A stretch of 64,000 bases of DNA from Dentipellis sp. KUC8613 (Eukaryota; Basidiomycota; Agaricomycetes; Russulales; Hericiaceae), in contig NSJX01000067.1 of the NCBI GenBank assembly GCA_002286715.1, positions 62,001 to 126,000 of the forward strand, given 5' to 3'. Of the stretch, positions 24,665 to 35,784 are shown piece by piece; the stretch's first letter is position 1; each line of letters starts with the position of its first letter. The notes under the pieces are model-generated. The model worked only from the letters and a program-made list of their open reading frames with translations, did no database searches and was not told the origin of the DNA. The position numbers were made by a program, and so were the translations under genes.

Positions 24665-26940
24665 CTAATTCTCGAACGAGTCGTCGTCCGCAAAGTCGTC
24701 CTCCGGAAAATCGCCGTCCATCACGTACGGGATGGGATTCTCCATTTGCCGGTCGAGCTCTGCGGTCGTGTCCTCGTCGTAGTTCGTCGTGACGGGGATA
24801 TTCAGCGACCTCGCGAGCTCGACAATCCGGCTCGGCAGTGGGTTCGCGGGGGGCGCGTCGGACGTGGACACTCGCGGACGCTTGCGCGGGTCCAGCGTCC
24901 GCTCCATCATACCCTGGGTGCCCACCAGACCATCGTCATCGCGCTTGCGCTTCTGGCCCTCGGCGACCAGGCGCTGCGGCTGGCCGTTGGACGGGCCGAT
25001 GAGGAAGGGGTTTGTGTCCTCGCGCTCTACCGGGACGGGGTGGATGTCGCCAAAAGTGGGACGCGTTGGCGCAAAAATGGGTGCAGGGGCGCTCCGGCTC
25101 CGGGCGGTGCCCGTCTGCGGCTGGAGGCTGCCAGCACGCCTGTTGGATGGACCTGCAGTGGGGGGCGGGCAGGGAGAAGAGTCGACGAAGGGGTCGTCCT
25201 CGCCGAAGCTCTGGCGGCGGCTGGTGGACGCGGGGGCAGAGGCACGGGCAGAGGCACGGGCGGATTTGGGAGCACTGAAGAGGAGCGTCGGGAGCACGTC
25301 TTCTTCGTTTTCATCGTCTTCCTCCGGGCTGGGCTCCACGTACGTTCGGTCGAAATCATGCAGGCGGCCTCGAAACACGGGGGGAGACGGCGGGGACGGG
25401 TTTGCGGGCCTTGCGATAGAGTGGCTCGCGGACGCCGGGAGGGGGGCGGCCGTCGGCTGCGGGCGGGGATCATTCTTTGGTCTCGAGAACACCTTCCCGT
25501 AGGGCGGCAGGGGTGCCTGGACGGGCAAGAACTTTGCATACGGATCGTTGCCTTTGGTTTTCAGGAAGAATTCCCTATAAGCGACATCAGTTGCTACGTT
25601 CAAGTCCCTTTCATTTGGACAAAAATGCGTACCTTTGCTGAGTCTGCACAGGCCCCAACTGTCCACCCTGTGGACCATTGTACTCCTCGAAGGGCCGCAA
25701 TTCCCTCCACCCCTCCCCCTCCTCACATTTAACCTCCTTCTCGAGCACACCGCTCCATATCTCCGCTTCCGTCCACTCCGCCGGCACGCGCTGCGAGCGG
25801 AAGAGGAACGTCTCGAAGCGCTCGCGCAGCGCCATGGACGAGCGGATCAGCTCGCGCTTCCTGTCGTTGACCTCCTTGAGCTCCTCGATCTCCTCGTTCA
25901 GCTTTGCGAGGGCCGCGAGCTTCGCCTTGATCGCCAGCGCGGCGGCGGTGGGGGCGGCGGTGGGGGCAGTGGGGAGGACCTGGTGCGAAGGGCGCGGCGC
26001 GGGCGGGGGGCTCTCCGAGCGGCGCGGGGGGCTGCTCGGCGGCAGCGAGGACTCGGCAGCAGCCTGCGCGGGCGCCGGCCGCTGCGGAAGCAGGCCGGCC
26101 AGCGCCTCGCGCGTGTAGCCCGCGGGGTCGAAGAGCGGCCTGGGCGCGCGGTAGTTCTCGCGCAGCGGCGAGAGCTCGCGGAGGGGGAGGTCGTCCGAGT
26201 CGTCGGAAGCCTCCCTCTTGACTTCGACTTCCTGCGCCGGCTCGGGCTCGGGCTCGGCCGCGGCCACGGAGGGGGGAGAGGGCGCGCGCGCGCGCGAATG
26301 CAGCCAGAACCCGTCCGGGTTGGACGAGAAAAGAGGAGTACCGATGGGAATACCGCGCAGGGGCGAGCGGGGCGGGAATAGGTCCTCGGTGGCGGTGTCG
26401 GAATTGATTTCAACCTTGTCATTGTTTTCGTTTTGCTCGTTTTGGGTGGAGGCGCCCGGTGCGGCCGGAGGCGACGGCGAGCGCGGGGCGTGCTGGGGGG
26501 AGAGGGCGGGAGGCTCAGGCGTCGCGGAGGTGCGATCCGCGGGGGCGGGGGCTTCGTTCTGAGTGGGCTGGGCTTGGGCCGAGGGGGCGCTGGGAGCGGC
26601 TTCGGCCGCGGTGACTGCCAGTGGGGGAGAGGCAGGTGGCGTTGGCGCTTGGGCGGGCAATGCGGGAGTAGGTTGCTCGGGGGTGTCCTCGCGGGGGAGG
26701 CTGTCGGGGAGGTTAGCGAGGACGACGGGGGAGGATGGAATGTGGGACGCACGGGACACCCTGAGGATGCAGCTTCAGTAGGTCTTGGATGATTTTCGCA
26801 GACTTCGCGTTGGCTTTGACCTTGTGAGTCTGCGGTGTGGCCCTCGTCAAAAAAGGAAAACAATAGAAGGTCGGAGAACTCACCTTTGCCAAATCTTGAA
26901 GATCGCGACGGCTCAGTTTTTGGAGTGCTGCTGCGTCCAT
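24665..26940 (-). CDS. SAP-like domain protein with disordered region and coiled coil
   Basis: Starts at 26940. The first exon (to 26884) joins the next at 26820 to give LQKLSRRDLQDLAK-VKANAKSAKIIQDLLKL, a SAP-like helix pair often found in DNA-associated proteins. A short intron then leads to a long exon, and another near 25572-25630 leads to the last, ending at 24665. The middle is Pro/Ser/Ala-rich. A coiled coil (LAIKAKLAALAKLNEEIEEL, KEVNDRKRELIRSSMALRER) precedes a conserved-looking block with FLFRSQRVPAEWTEAEIW and YAKFLPVQAPLPPYGKVFSR. The C-terminus has a KRKR-type nuclear localisation signal and an acidic tail. A nuclear, chromatin-associated role is inference; I do not know a characterised homologue. 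Confidence 0.8.
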
Positions 26941-28443
26941 TTTGGGGAGTTGAGATTGGATGCAGAAGCGGAAGTGGGGGGGATTGGATGAGGGGGTGCG
27001 GAACGAGGCGGGGGGGGGGTGCGGAATGGTGTGGACGGGGGCGTAGAATCGGGTAGATGAGGTGCAGAATCAGGTAGAGCTATGCAGAACTCGATGTGTG
27101 GACGATGCAGAGGCGGCTGGGGGAGCAGAGAAGTCGCAGGTATGGGGGGTTCACAGATACGTGTGGGGGGCGAAAGAGTCGGTCGGCGAGCGCAGAAGGC
27201 AGGCTATATAGGACCGAGTCCGGCGGGGTTTGGATTGGTTGATCGGGCTCCGATTACCCGGAGGAGAACAATGGGATGAGATTGTGGACGGCTATTGTCT
27301 CAGCTCCGGATTCGGACGGCGAGGCCGGCTCTAAGCGTTGCTCCCTGGCCCAATCGATAAATGCACGATGCCTGTTGCAGCCAGCAACGCTGTAAAGTGA
27401 GAGGTCTGTATGCAAGGATGCTTACCACCCACGCTGAATTTCAGGCCGGAGGAGGAGGACGGCGCTTCGGCATGGCGGCAGTCCACGATCAATGCGAACA
27501 ATAAAAGCACCCACTGGTTTGCATTGTCCTGCCCATATACACCAAAGACACTCACTACCATTACGAGTATAATGCATGCAGCCCGAAGGGGCCAAGGCCG
27601 GCAAAGCGTAGGGGCTCTGCAGCACAATGCAAGCCATATGCGGTCGGGGCTCGCCCGGTGGTCCGACGGAGAGCGAGCAGAGTCATCCCGACACGTGTAT
27701 CTCGCCTAGAAAAGCAAATTATTAGTGCGTGCGCTAGATCAAGCCTTTGCAGAGGACCATACCTTGCTGTGTTCAAGACGAAGGGTATGTGACAACTCAC
27801 CTATTTATGTGCTGAAAAACTGCTTTTACTCGAGAACAGTCAGCCGCTCGGCGCTGATCTCGAGCGTACAGAGTATTCTGAGTCCCCTGCATAGTATGGA
27901 GCTTCTTTGACGCAGAGCAGGACGAGGGACACCTCCCAAGAGGACTGAAGAACTCGGAGGAGACAGTGTAGTCGAGTTGATGAACTTCGATTCGAACTTG
28001 GTAACTATAGCTCCGAGACGCCCGTAGTTGATAACTACTTATCCCTTCGTTCATGCGGCCTTTACCCAGACTACGACCTCATCAGGCCCTTTACTCTTGC
28101 AAGAAATTTACCTCTATCATGACAGGCTGCAGCAGTTTCGGCACCCAAGCTTACGCTCCCAGTACTACGCCTGCGAGCAGCACAGGGCTATTTCCCTTCG
28201 ACGCTGACGCCACAGCTCTCTCAACTCGTTCCGCGCAAGTGTTTATTTCCATCCTTACTCATGCTCTTCGCCTAGACTCTCGCTATTGGACGTGCATTGG
28301 ACACAGGAATGTGACTTTGAAGTGAATTCAGTACGCCCTCTTCATACACGCATGACCCGGCGCAGGACATCGAGCACTCAGCACACACGACTTTCACTCC
28401 CCAAAAACCCACTCAAATTCCCGCCCAACACCCAACACCACAA
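26941..28443. other. Intergenic region, possible hydrophobic remnant
   Basis: About 1.5 kb. A - strand ORF at 27331-27627 has a hydrophobic stretch (CIILVMVVSVFGVYG...), preceded by an intron-like GTGAGT at about 27802. It could be a decayed multi-pass membrane protein, but upstream exons cannot be joined. G runs near 27006-27018 are notable. No intact gene. Confidence 0.35.
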
Positions 28444-29459
28444 TCACGCTCTAACAACCTCCCAAATCGCCCTCCCAATCACCTCGACCCCATCATTCCT
28501 CCACGCCGCCCTCCTCCTCGCGTCCTCCGCCGTCTTCGCATCAATAATCCCCGACGCCGTGCGTATGTCCACCAGCTCCTTCACGATCGCCGCCGTGAAC
28601 TCCGGGTGGCCCTGCATCGTGATGATCTGGACCGGGGGGAGCAGCTCGCCCGGTTTCGGGGTGGAGGCGCCGGCGAAGCGCACCATGCCCTGGTTCGGCG
28701 CGATGGGCGACGAGGCGAGCAAGTGGAAGGTGGGCGGGACGGCCGGGACGTGGTCGCGGTGCATTTGCTCGATGTTCTAAACGCGATACGGATACAGGTA
28801 AGCATGTGATCTTTGAGTATTGGGAATGGGCAACGGGGAACGGGGAACGGGGAACGGGGAATGAGCGTGCGACGCACTAGTTTCTCCACGCCGAATATGC
28901 GCCGGCCGAGGTCGGTGAGGTCGAGCTCCGTGACGCCTATCTCCCATTTGCCGCCGTTGGGGACGCACGAGCCGCCCAGCGCGCGCGCGATGATTTGGTG
29001 GCCGAAGCAGATGCCTGGGATGCGCGGAGGCGCCAGGACCTGTTAAGGCATACACTTGTGAGATTCATTCAGAAGACGCACCGACGATCTTTATCTGAGG
29101 CTTCGTAGTCGCAACGTCCGCGACCCAAGACACCAGCTTGTTTATCCACGGGATATCCTCGTACGCAGAGGATGCTATCCATCGCAGTCAGTCTACCACC
29201 TCCCCGATAACGCCTGGGGGTTCGTAGGGGACTCACCAGATCCAGTGATCACGACCGCGTCATACGTCCCCAGCGCCTCTTCGCTGGGATACTCCATCTT
29301 GTCCTTCGCGTTGTACGCATCGAGCACGAAGTCCGTGAGCCCGTCGGGGAGCGAGGCGCGGAAGAGGGTCGAGAAGATCTCGCGATATTCGCCTTGCACG
29401 TCGACGATGGACGGCGGGGGCGTGTCGCAGACGATCAGAGCGAGTCGGGGGATAGACAT
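28444..29459 (-). CDS. Class I glutamine amidotransferase-like protein
   Basis: Starts at 29459 (MSIPRLALIVCDTPPPSI) and ends at 28444, with about four exons. The fold's marks are present: DAVVITGS early, a nucleophile elbow GICFGHQIIARALGG, and QIITMQGHPEF with the His and Glu of the catalytic triad. Family members (GMP-synthase-like GATase1 proteins of fungi and plants) hydrolyse glutamine or gamma-glutamyl compounds; the acceptor is unknown. No synthetase domain is attached, so this is a stand-alone GATase. The last exon contains KELVDIRTASGIIDAKTAED, as in related proteins. The second-last intron carries a GGGGAAC repeat on the + strand. Confidence 0.87.
28832..28860 (+). repeat. GGGGAAC tandem repeat inside a GATase intron
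   Basis: About four copies of a 7-nt unit, GGGGAAC, lie within the intron between the GICFGHQ-containing exon and the last exon. Confidence 0.75.
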
Positions 29460-29892
29460 CGTCGCGGGCGGGCGGGATGCGAGTGTTGATTATGGTCCGG
29501 ATGTGAATGAGTACGAAGCGGGAATATCGAGCCCGGGTGACTCGGAAGTTGGAATTGTAGCAGTATGGGGAGATAAGTGACTTTGCGATTAGATTAGATC
29601 TGACGTAGACGCGCGCGCGCGGCATCCCGCAACCCGAAATCAAAGCAAACCTACTGATCATGACAAGCCTTCAAGCAAGCCCATAAGGCCTAAGGACGTA
29701 CGCCATAGCTAGCTCTCGCTCGCGGCGCGATAAAGATGTATAATTAAGGTATATCACCATCCGGTGTGCAGTCTACTGTACAGATTCCCAGATCTCTCAT
29801 ACAGATGGAGGGTCGAAGATAGATGGGGCCCTTGCGGTCGTGAATGTGAATAAAGCAGAACGTGCATGGGCCAGCGACGGGTGTCGAGAGTA
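29460..29892. other. Intergenic region between SNARE and GATase genes
   Basis: About 430 bp on the upstream side of the GATase start and downstream of the SNARE stop. An ORF-free region; promoter and 3' UTR are expected. Confidence 0.5.
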
Positions 29893-30862
29893 TCATGTTT
29901 TGAAGATGATGATAAGAATCAGGAGGACGAGGATGAGGAGCCCAATCGTCACTGTCGAACCTGCGCAAGAGGACCCCGTTGAGTACATACGGCCACGCAT
30001 GGAAGCAATGAGAAATATTGACCATGCTCTTTTGCGCCCCTGGCGACACGTCCGAGTCGTTGCCGCGCATGCAGAAGGCGCGACTCCGTTCCATTCAAAT
30101 CGTGGTCCAGCTCCTGCAGTATCCCGGTGTGCACACCAAGCTCGTCGTTGATCTGCAACGACATATCTCTCTGCCGGTTAACAGAGTGCGAGAGGTCTAC
30201 CAATCGTTCATCCTGATCTATAACCCGACCCAAACTCAGTTCACGAAAGTTGAGAAAGGAAGCGCGAGCGTACCATCCATCAACCGCCTTTGCTCCTGGA
30301 GCAGAATCGAAGGATGCGTGCCCGCCTCAGGATCATCAGTATACGGCGTATACACCGGCTCCGCCGACGGCGACCGTCTATCCCTCGCAAAGTACTCCCC
30401 ATGCTCCCCATGCGGCGTCGACGCTCCCGAGCCCGCCTTCGACCCCGACGGGCTGCTCGCCGCCAAACGCTCCTCCTCGCCTCCCCCAGGCCCATCCTTC
30501 GCCTCGATCAAATGGCCCTCCGCAACAGACGCCGGAGCCGCAACCGGGCCGCGCGGCTTGTCCTCCGCGGGCGCAAAGCCCTCGATGCCCACGAACTCCG
30601 CGTCCGCGCCGAGCATGCCGCGCATGCGGTCGTACTGGCTGCGCAGGAGCGTGACGGCCTGGCTGCGGCCCTCCGCCGCCTCGAGCGCGAGGATGCCCGT
30701 GCGCAGCTGCTTCATGTTGCGCGTGATCTGCGGGATGTGCAGGTTGCTCGACGTCGTGCTGGTCGGCTGTGCGCCGAAGGGGGGCAGCGTGGCGAGCCGT
30801 TGGCGTTCGAGGAGGAGAGAGAGCGTTTGGGTTGAGAGCGAGGTGAGCTTGGCGAGAGACAT
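29893..30862 (-). CDS. Qc-SNARE, syntaxin-8-like
   Basis: Three exons: from 30862, a middle exon starting near 30240, and a last exon ending at 29893 (TGA 29893-29895). The SNARE motif is DERLVDLSHSVNRQRDMSLQ followed by INDELGVHTGILQELDHDL and NGTESRLLHARQRL, with the Gln of the zero layer in SLQINDEL. A tail anchor ends the protein: STVTIGLLILVLLILIIIFK. This is the Qc (Syn8/syntaxin 8/Tlg1-like) layout. The N-terminal part (about 195 residues) has an N-terminal helical region (QITRNMKQLRTGILALEAAE) and an acidic/Ser-rich linker. Such SNAREs act in endosome/late Golgi membrane fusion. Exact class among Qc-SNAREs is inferred. Confidence 0.85.
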
Positions 30863-31144
30863 GGTGCCGGTGGGGGTGGGGTGTGCCCGTTGAGAACGGG
30901 TCAGGTGGGTGTGATGGTGAGAGAGAAGGTCGTTCCGCTGGACACTGAAGGAAAGAGAGTTGAAAGTCCCGGGCTAGGCTGAATCGGACTGTGCGCGGAT
31001 TGGTGTGAACGACCGAATACAGCAGCCGTGACGCGCTGTCACTCAGGTTATACCACCCAGTCACACGACCAACAAACAACAAGATACTTGTGCAGAGGTA
31101 TCATGGAAGCAATACAGCAATAATTATGTGCGGCTCAGAGTACA

Positions 31145-32586
31145 CTAAGACGCCTTGGCCTTGTTCTTTTTCTTCTTTTTGCGGCTCCCCTCAGAACCGT
31201 CCTGCTTCCCGTTCGCAGCAGCCGAGCCTGCTGCCCCTCCAGCCTCTTCATCTCGAGGTCTCTTCTTGTTGGGTGTCGATTCTTTTGACGCAGATGGCAA
31301 GTCTGTCGCTAATGCTGGCTCGGGGGCAGCAGTAGAGGGAGCAGGTTCTGGTGCTACTGGCACGTTCGGAGTAGATGATGGAGGAATCACGACTTTGGGC
31401 TCTGAGAAGACAGCCCGATACGTCCTGCGCGTCTCTAAAATCACACACAAACACATTGAGAACCAATGGATCACCGAATCAACACCAAAACTTACGTGCG
31501 CGCAAGACCAGTGATTTTGGCGTCGTCGTCGACGCATCATGCGCAAGATTCTGCGGCAGGTCCAGAAAGGTAGCCCTACCAACCAACAATGTTCAACACA
31601 CGCTCGAGAGACCGCGGCAACACTCACAAATTCCCCACATCCTTCGGTGCCCTCAACTCCGCCTCACTCGCGCCTCCCCCACTCAGCAGCACGCCCCTCC
31701 CCTTGGTGACCCTCACCACCTCCCTCGCCGCGGCCCACCAATTGCGCTTCGCGCCCGCCCCTGCTGTGCCCACAACGTCCCCGAGCCCGTCCTCCGCGCC
31801 GAGCCCGAGCGCGCCGGCGTAGTTGACCTCGAAGACGGCGCCGCTGCGCAGCGCGGCGCGCACGAGCGTGTGCTTCATGCGGAACGGGAGGCGCGGGAGC
31901 GTGAGCGGGACGGAGAGGATGTGTGCCGTGAGCGGCGAGGGCTGCGTGTGTGTGAGGCAGGCGAGCGAGAAGGTCGTCTCGGTCGTCGGGAGCAGCGCGA
32001 GGAGGTCGTATGGCGCGAAGAGCGGCGCGTTGGCGTTCGTCTGTGTGTCGGGTACCACACGAGGGAGAGAGGGGGGGAGAGGGGAGCGGGGACGGGAGAA
32101 GAGAGGTTAGGACGGGCGGTGGGAAGAGGGAGGGGGGAGGGGAGACGCGCACCAGCCCGAACCCCTTCTCGCTGTCCTCGTCGAGCACGATCGTGAGGCG
32201 CTTCAGGAACACGATGCCCGGCCGCGGGCGCAGCTGGCGCAGCAGCGGGTCGAGCACGTTCACGAAGGACTTCTGCTCGACCTTCTTCTGCACCGTCTGC
32301 GTGAGCGCGATGACCGTGTATCCCACTACACATCACCATTACACATATGAGCACACGCGTTTGGGTTGGTTATAGGAAGAGGAGGAGGGGAGGACGCACG
32401 GTGCACGAGCATGTCGACGCGCGCCTCGATCGCGGTGATTTGCGCGGGGGAGAAGATGACCGCGGGCGCGGGTGTGGGCGCGGCTTGCTGCTGCTGAGCC
32501 TGTTTGCCTTTTCCCTTTTTTGAGGTGCTCGGGGCTGCGGAGCCCGAGGCTGGCGCGGGGATGGGGACGTTGAGGTCGAAGTACAT
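31145..32586 (-). CDS. RPP1: RNase P/MRP protein subunit Rpp1 (RPP30 family)
   Basis: Starts at 32586 with MYFDLNVPIP, the family's hallmark N-terminus, and ends at 31145. Five or so exons. Visible blocks: IEARVDMLVHRGYTVIALTQ, LKRLTIVLDEDSEKGFGL, LFAPYDLLALLPTTETTF, and MKHTLVRAALRSGAVFEVNY, which belongs to the PHP/TIM-barrel-like Rpp30 core. The C-terminus is a Pro/Ala-rich then Lys-rich tail (RKKKKKNKAKAS). Rpp1 is a protein subunit of nuclear RNase P and RNase MRP, for tRNA 5' processing and rRNA processing. Gene order (SNARE, then Rpp1, both -) leaves 282 bp between them. Confidence 0.92.
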
Positions 32587-33535
32587 GTGTGCCTCGATTC
32601 AGAGGTCCGCCTTGGTTCGAGTGGGGGTTGACTCGTGGGGCCTGGGTTGAAGGCGGGTGATTCTGCGGGGGGTGAGGCCTTTAGGGGATTAGAACGCGTA
32701 GCGATTGAGTCGTCGCGATGTTGCTGTTGTAGCCTGTAGGTGAATAGATTTACTAGCCAGGGTTCGATCGGCGAAGGCGCGCGTCGGTCACGGTGACAAG
32801 TCGTTACCCTGCGTGACACCGCTCAGGGCCCTTTCGTCGTTCGAACTTCGATCCAAGTACTAGTGCTTCCTCGCAACGAGTACCTGGACTCACAAGCTCA
32901 AAAAATCAGACAGCTCGGCCCTACCGCGCGAAACACCCATCCTCTCACAGAAACCACGCCGAAAGTAAGAGTGACAGCAAATGCACTGATATATTCTTCA
33001 CGGTCATCGATCATCTAGTACGTCCTCAACCCAACCCCAAATCAACACGCAAAAAGAAAACGACACAAAAGAAAGCGTAATCAAGCCAGCAGAACAGAAA
33101 AGAAGAGAAAAATAAAAGAAAACTTTGGATACATTAGCCCCACGCGCATATACGATAAGGTATGCGGTATACTATACGGTATACGTCCGCCGCGAAAAAC
33201 AAAAAAGAAAATCGTAAAATTATATGTAAGAAACGGCTCGTAGCTCGTACGTAGCTATAGGGCGCGGGCAGGGCTACAGTTCGTTAGTGCGGCTGGCAAT
33301 CCGGATGTGGGAGAATGTGCAAGCGTAGGCGTAGTATGTGCTGTGTGGTGTATGGTGTGGATGTGCGGGACACGGGGTGCAGATGCCAGGTATGCGGTAT
33401 GCTGCGTGGATGGGTGATCCGGGTCAAAGGGCCCGGGGGGCGTGTGCATGCGTGCTCCGTCGTCATCGTCGCGGTGGCGGGGAGCACGGACAGTCGGGGA
33501 TCTCTAGAGTCTATAAAAAACGCCCACGCCTACAT
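32587..33535. other. Intergenic region between Rpp1 and the MFS gene
   Basis: About 950 bp. A-rich patches (about 33040-33120, 33190-33215) and TATACG/GGTATAC-like short palindromes near 33155-33185. No gene seen. Confidence 0.5.
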
Positions 33536-34521
33536 CTACACCTTCTCCGCGCCGTCCGCCTTGGCCTTCTCCGCCTCGAGCATCTTCGCGATCTTCAGAT
33601 CCTGTGTCCCCACATGTCAGAATCAATCATGTCCATTCCTGAGCCAGAAGAAGACGGAGGGGGGGGGAGAAGAAAACTCACGATGCACGGCGCGAACTTG
33701 GAGTTCATGCGGATGCGCGCGCCGTACCGGTAGAACAGGAACGGCAGCGGCGCGAGCACGAGGCCGATGAGCCCGATGAGCGTCGCGGCCCAGTTGATGC
33801 CCATCTGCGCGGCGAGGCAAGGCGAGGTCAGGTCGGATGAAGCGAGTGTGAGGAGGTAAAGAGGGGAGGGGGGGCTTACGTTCTCGAACATCTGCACGGT
33901 GAAGAGCGGGAACGCGGCGCCGACCATGGACCGGACGAACGTGTTGGCGGCGAACGCGGAGGCGGCGTACATACTAGACGACAGACGAGTTAGCTGATGT
34001 TGAGGGGGGTCGTAGAGAGCGGGCGGACGTACAGATACACGTCCACGAGGTACGTCTGCAAAACCGCGCCCAAGCCAAATCAGCCACCGTCGCATATATA
34101 ATCCCCAGCTCCAGCCAAAAAAAAAAAAAAAGACTCACCAAGAACGAGATAAAAATCAAGCTCACCGCCGTGCCAACCGCGACGGTGCTGATCGCAGGGA
34201 CATACCACGGCACGGCGGAATACTCGCCCGACCAGCCGAGCCAGAAGATGCCCACGACGAGCAGGAACCCGCCGATCATGGCGCCGAAGAGGCGCGTCTC
34301 GGGCGGGGGGAAGCCGTGCCAGGTCTTGATGAGACGGTTGTACTTCTTCATCATGACGTTGTTGATGATGGCGCCGAGCGTCGTGCCGATGCCGACGCCG
34401 AGGAAGATCATCCCGCACTGGTTCTCCGTGAGCCCGTGCTTGCCGATGAAGATGACGGGGAAGGCCTCGAACACTGCGATGTTGTGTCAGGATTGCGCGC
34501 GGGAGCGGTCGAGGAAAGGGT

Positions 34522-34553
<32 letters not shown>

Positions 34554-35784
34554 TACGCGCGTAGATGACGCCGTAGACGATGGACAGGTAGATGGTGACG
34601 AAGAGCAGGATGGGCTCCAGGAGCAGCATGATGAACGGGCGGAAGACGGTGCGGTGCAGGAGCTCGTGGAACGACCACCCCTGGCGCTCGATCTCCGCGT
34701 ACAGCTCGGGGTTGTTCTCTGCCTTGCGGCGAGCGATCGCCTGCCGTACCATGTAAGCGTAAGGATTACAGGACGGAATGGGAGCACGCCGCGGTGCATA
34801 CCTTCTTCTTCAGGATGACCGGGGCGTACGTCTCCGGGAGCAACACGACGACGAGCATGCTGCACACGCCCGCGAAAATGAACATGACCCAGAAGACCCA
34901 GCGCCACGAGGCTTTGCTCTGGACGATGCTGGAAGAGATATCAGCGACGGAATATTTGGAGCACGTGAATCACTCACAATCCACCGACCACAGGCCCGAG
35001 TGCGGGACCCAAAAACACGGATGCACCAAACAAGCTGGACGCCATGCCTCTGCCTGCTGCATCCCAGATGTCGGCGATGACGCCACCACTCAGGATCAAA
35101 GGGGCACAGCCGAAGAAGCCAGACAAGAAGCGCGTGACGAGCAGCGTCTCGATGTTGTGCGCGAGCGCCTGCCCGAGGATGAAGAGCGTGTAGGTCGAGA
35201 GCGTGCAGAAGAAGATGGGCCGCCGCCCGAGCAGCTCGGAGCCGGGGCCCCAGAAGATGGGCCCGAAGATGTAGCCGATGAGGAAGAGCGAGGTCACGAG
35301 GTAGGACACTTCGGCTTGTGTGTGGAAGTGCGCCTGGATCTTGAGCGTCGCGGAGGAGGGCATCGACGAGGCGAATGTACTGAAATTTTAGGTTTAGTGG
35401 TGCGGAAATAGGGAATAAAGGAAGGCGGGGGTGCACGCACACGTTGACGGTCAGGAATGCGCAGGAGATGGTCACGAACATCTTGTACGCGTACGACCAG
35501 TTTTGCGGGTTCGTGGGGTCGTCGGCGCCGTCCCACGAGACGAGGTTCGGGTCTACCTTCTCCTCCTCCACCGGTGTCGGCTCGGTCTTCGAGGGCGGGT
35601 CCTCGGGGTCATCAGCACCATACTTCTCAATCAGGCGCTCGTCACGCTCGATCTCCTCCTCCAGGAGGTCGCGCGGGGAATGTGGGGCGTGCGGGGGCTG
35701 GGGGGGATCAACGATGGTCGACGTCTCGGAGGACGGATTCGTCGAGGACATGGTCCGCGGTCTCGGGATGGCGGGGCCGGCCAT
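33536..35784 (-). CDS. MFS transporter, DHA1 drug/polyamine type
   Basis: First ATG of the open frame is at 35784; a second at 35751 (MSSTNPSSET) is an equally good start. Stop TAG at 33536-33538. About eight exons. After an acidic cytosolic N-terminus comes LVSWDGADDPTNPQNWSYAYKM, the entry block of the TPO/FLU1-like family. Typical MFS signs follow: GPGSELLGRRPIFFCTL (loop 2-3 motif), SGGVIADIWDAAGRG and ASVFLGPALGPVVGG (antiporter motif C), then the second half with WSFHELLHRTVFRPF and CGMIFLGVGIGTTLG. The ending is DLKIAKMLEAEKAKADGAEK. Likely a plasma-membrane proton antiporter exporting drugs or polyamines; substrate unknown. Two introns begin with extreme homopolymers right after the donor. 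Confidence 0.9.
34117..34131 (+). repeat. A15 homopolymer in an MFS intron
   Basis: On the coding (-) strand this is 15 T directly after the GTGAGTC donor of an intron. It lies within an intron. Confidence 0.85.
34522..34550 (+). repeat. G29 homopolymer in an MFS intron
   Basis: Twenty-nine consecutive G on the + strand; on the coding (-) strand it is C29 starting immediately after the GTAAGT donor (34556-34551) of an 83-nt intron (34474-34556). The length may be imprecise because such runs are hard to sequence. Confidence 0.85.

Noticed and set aside
27331..27627. Hydrophobic ORF on the - strand
   Set aside because: One membrane-like stretch but no family mark and upstream exons do not join; too weak for a gene call.
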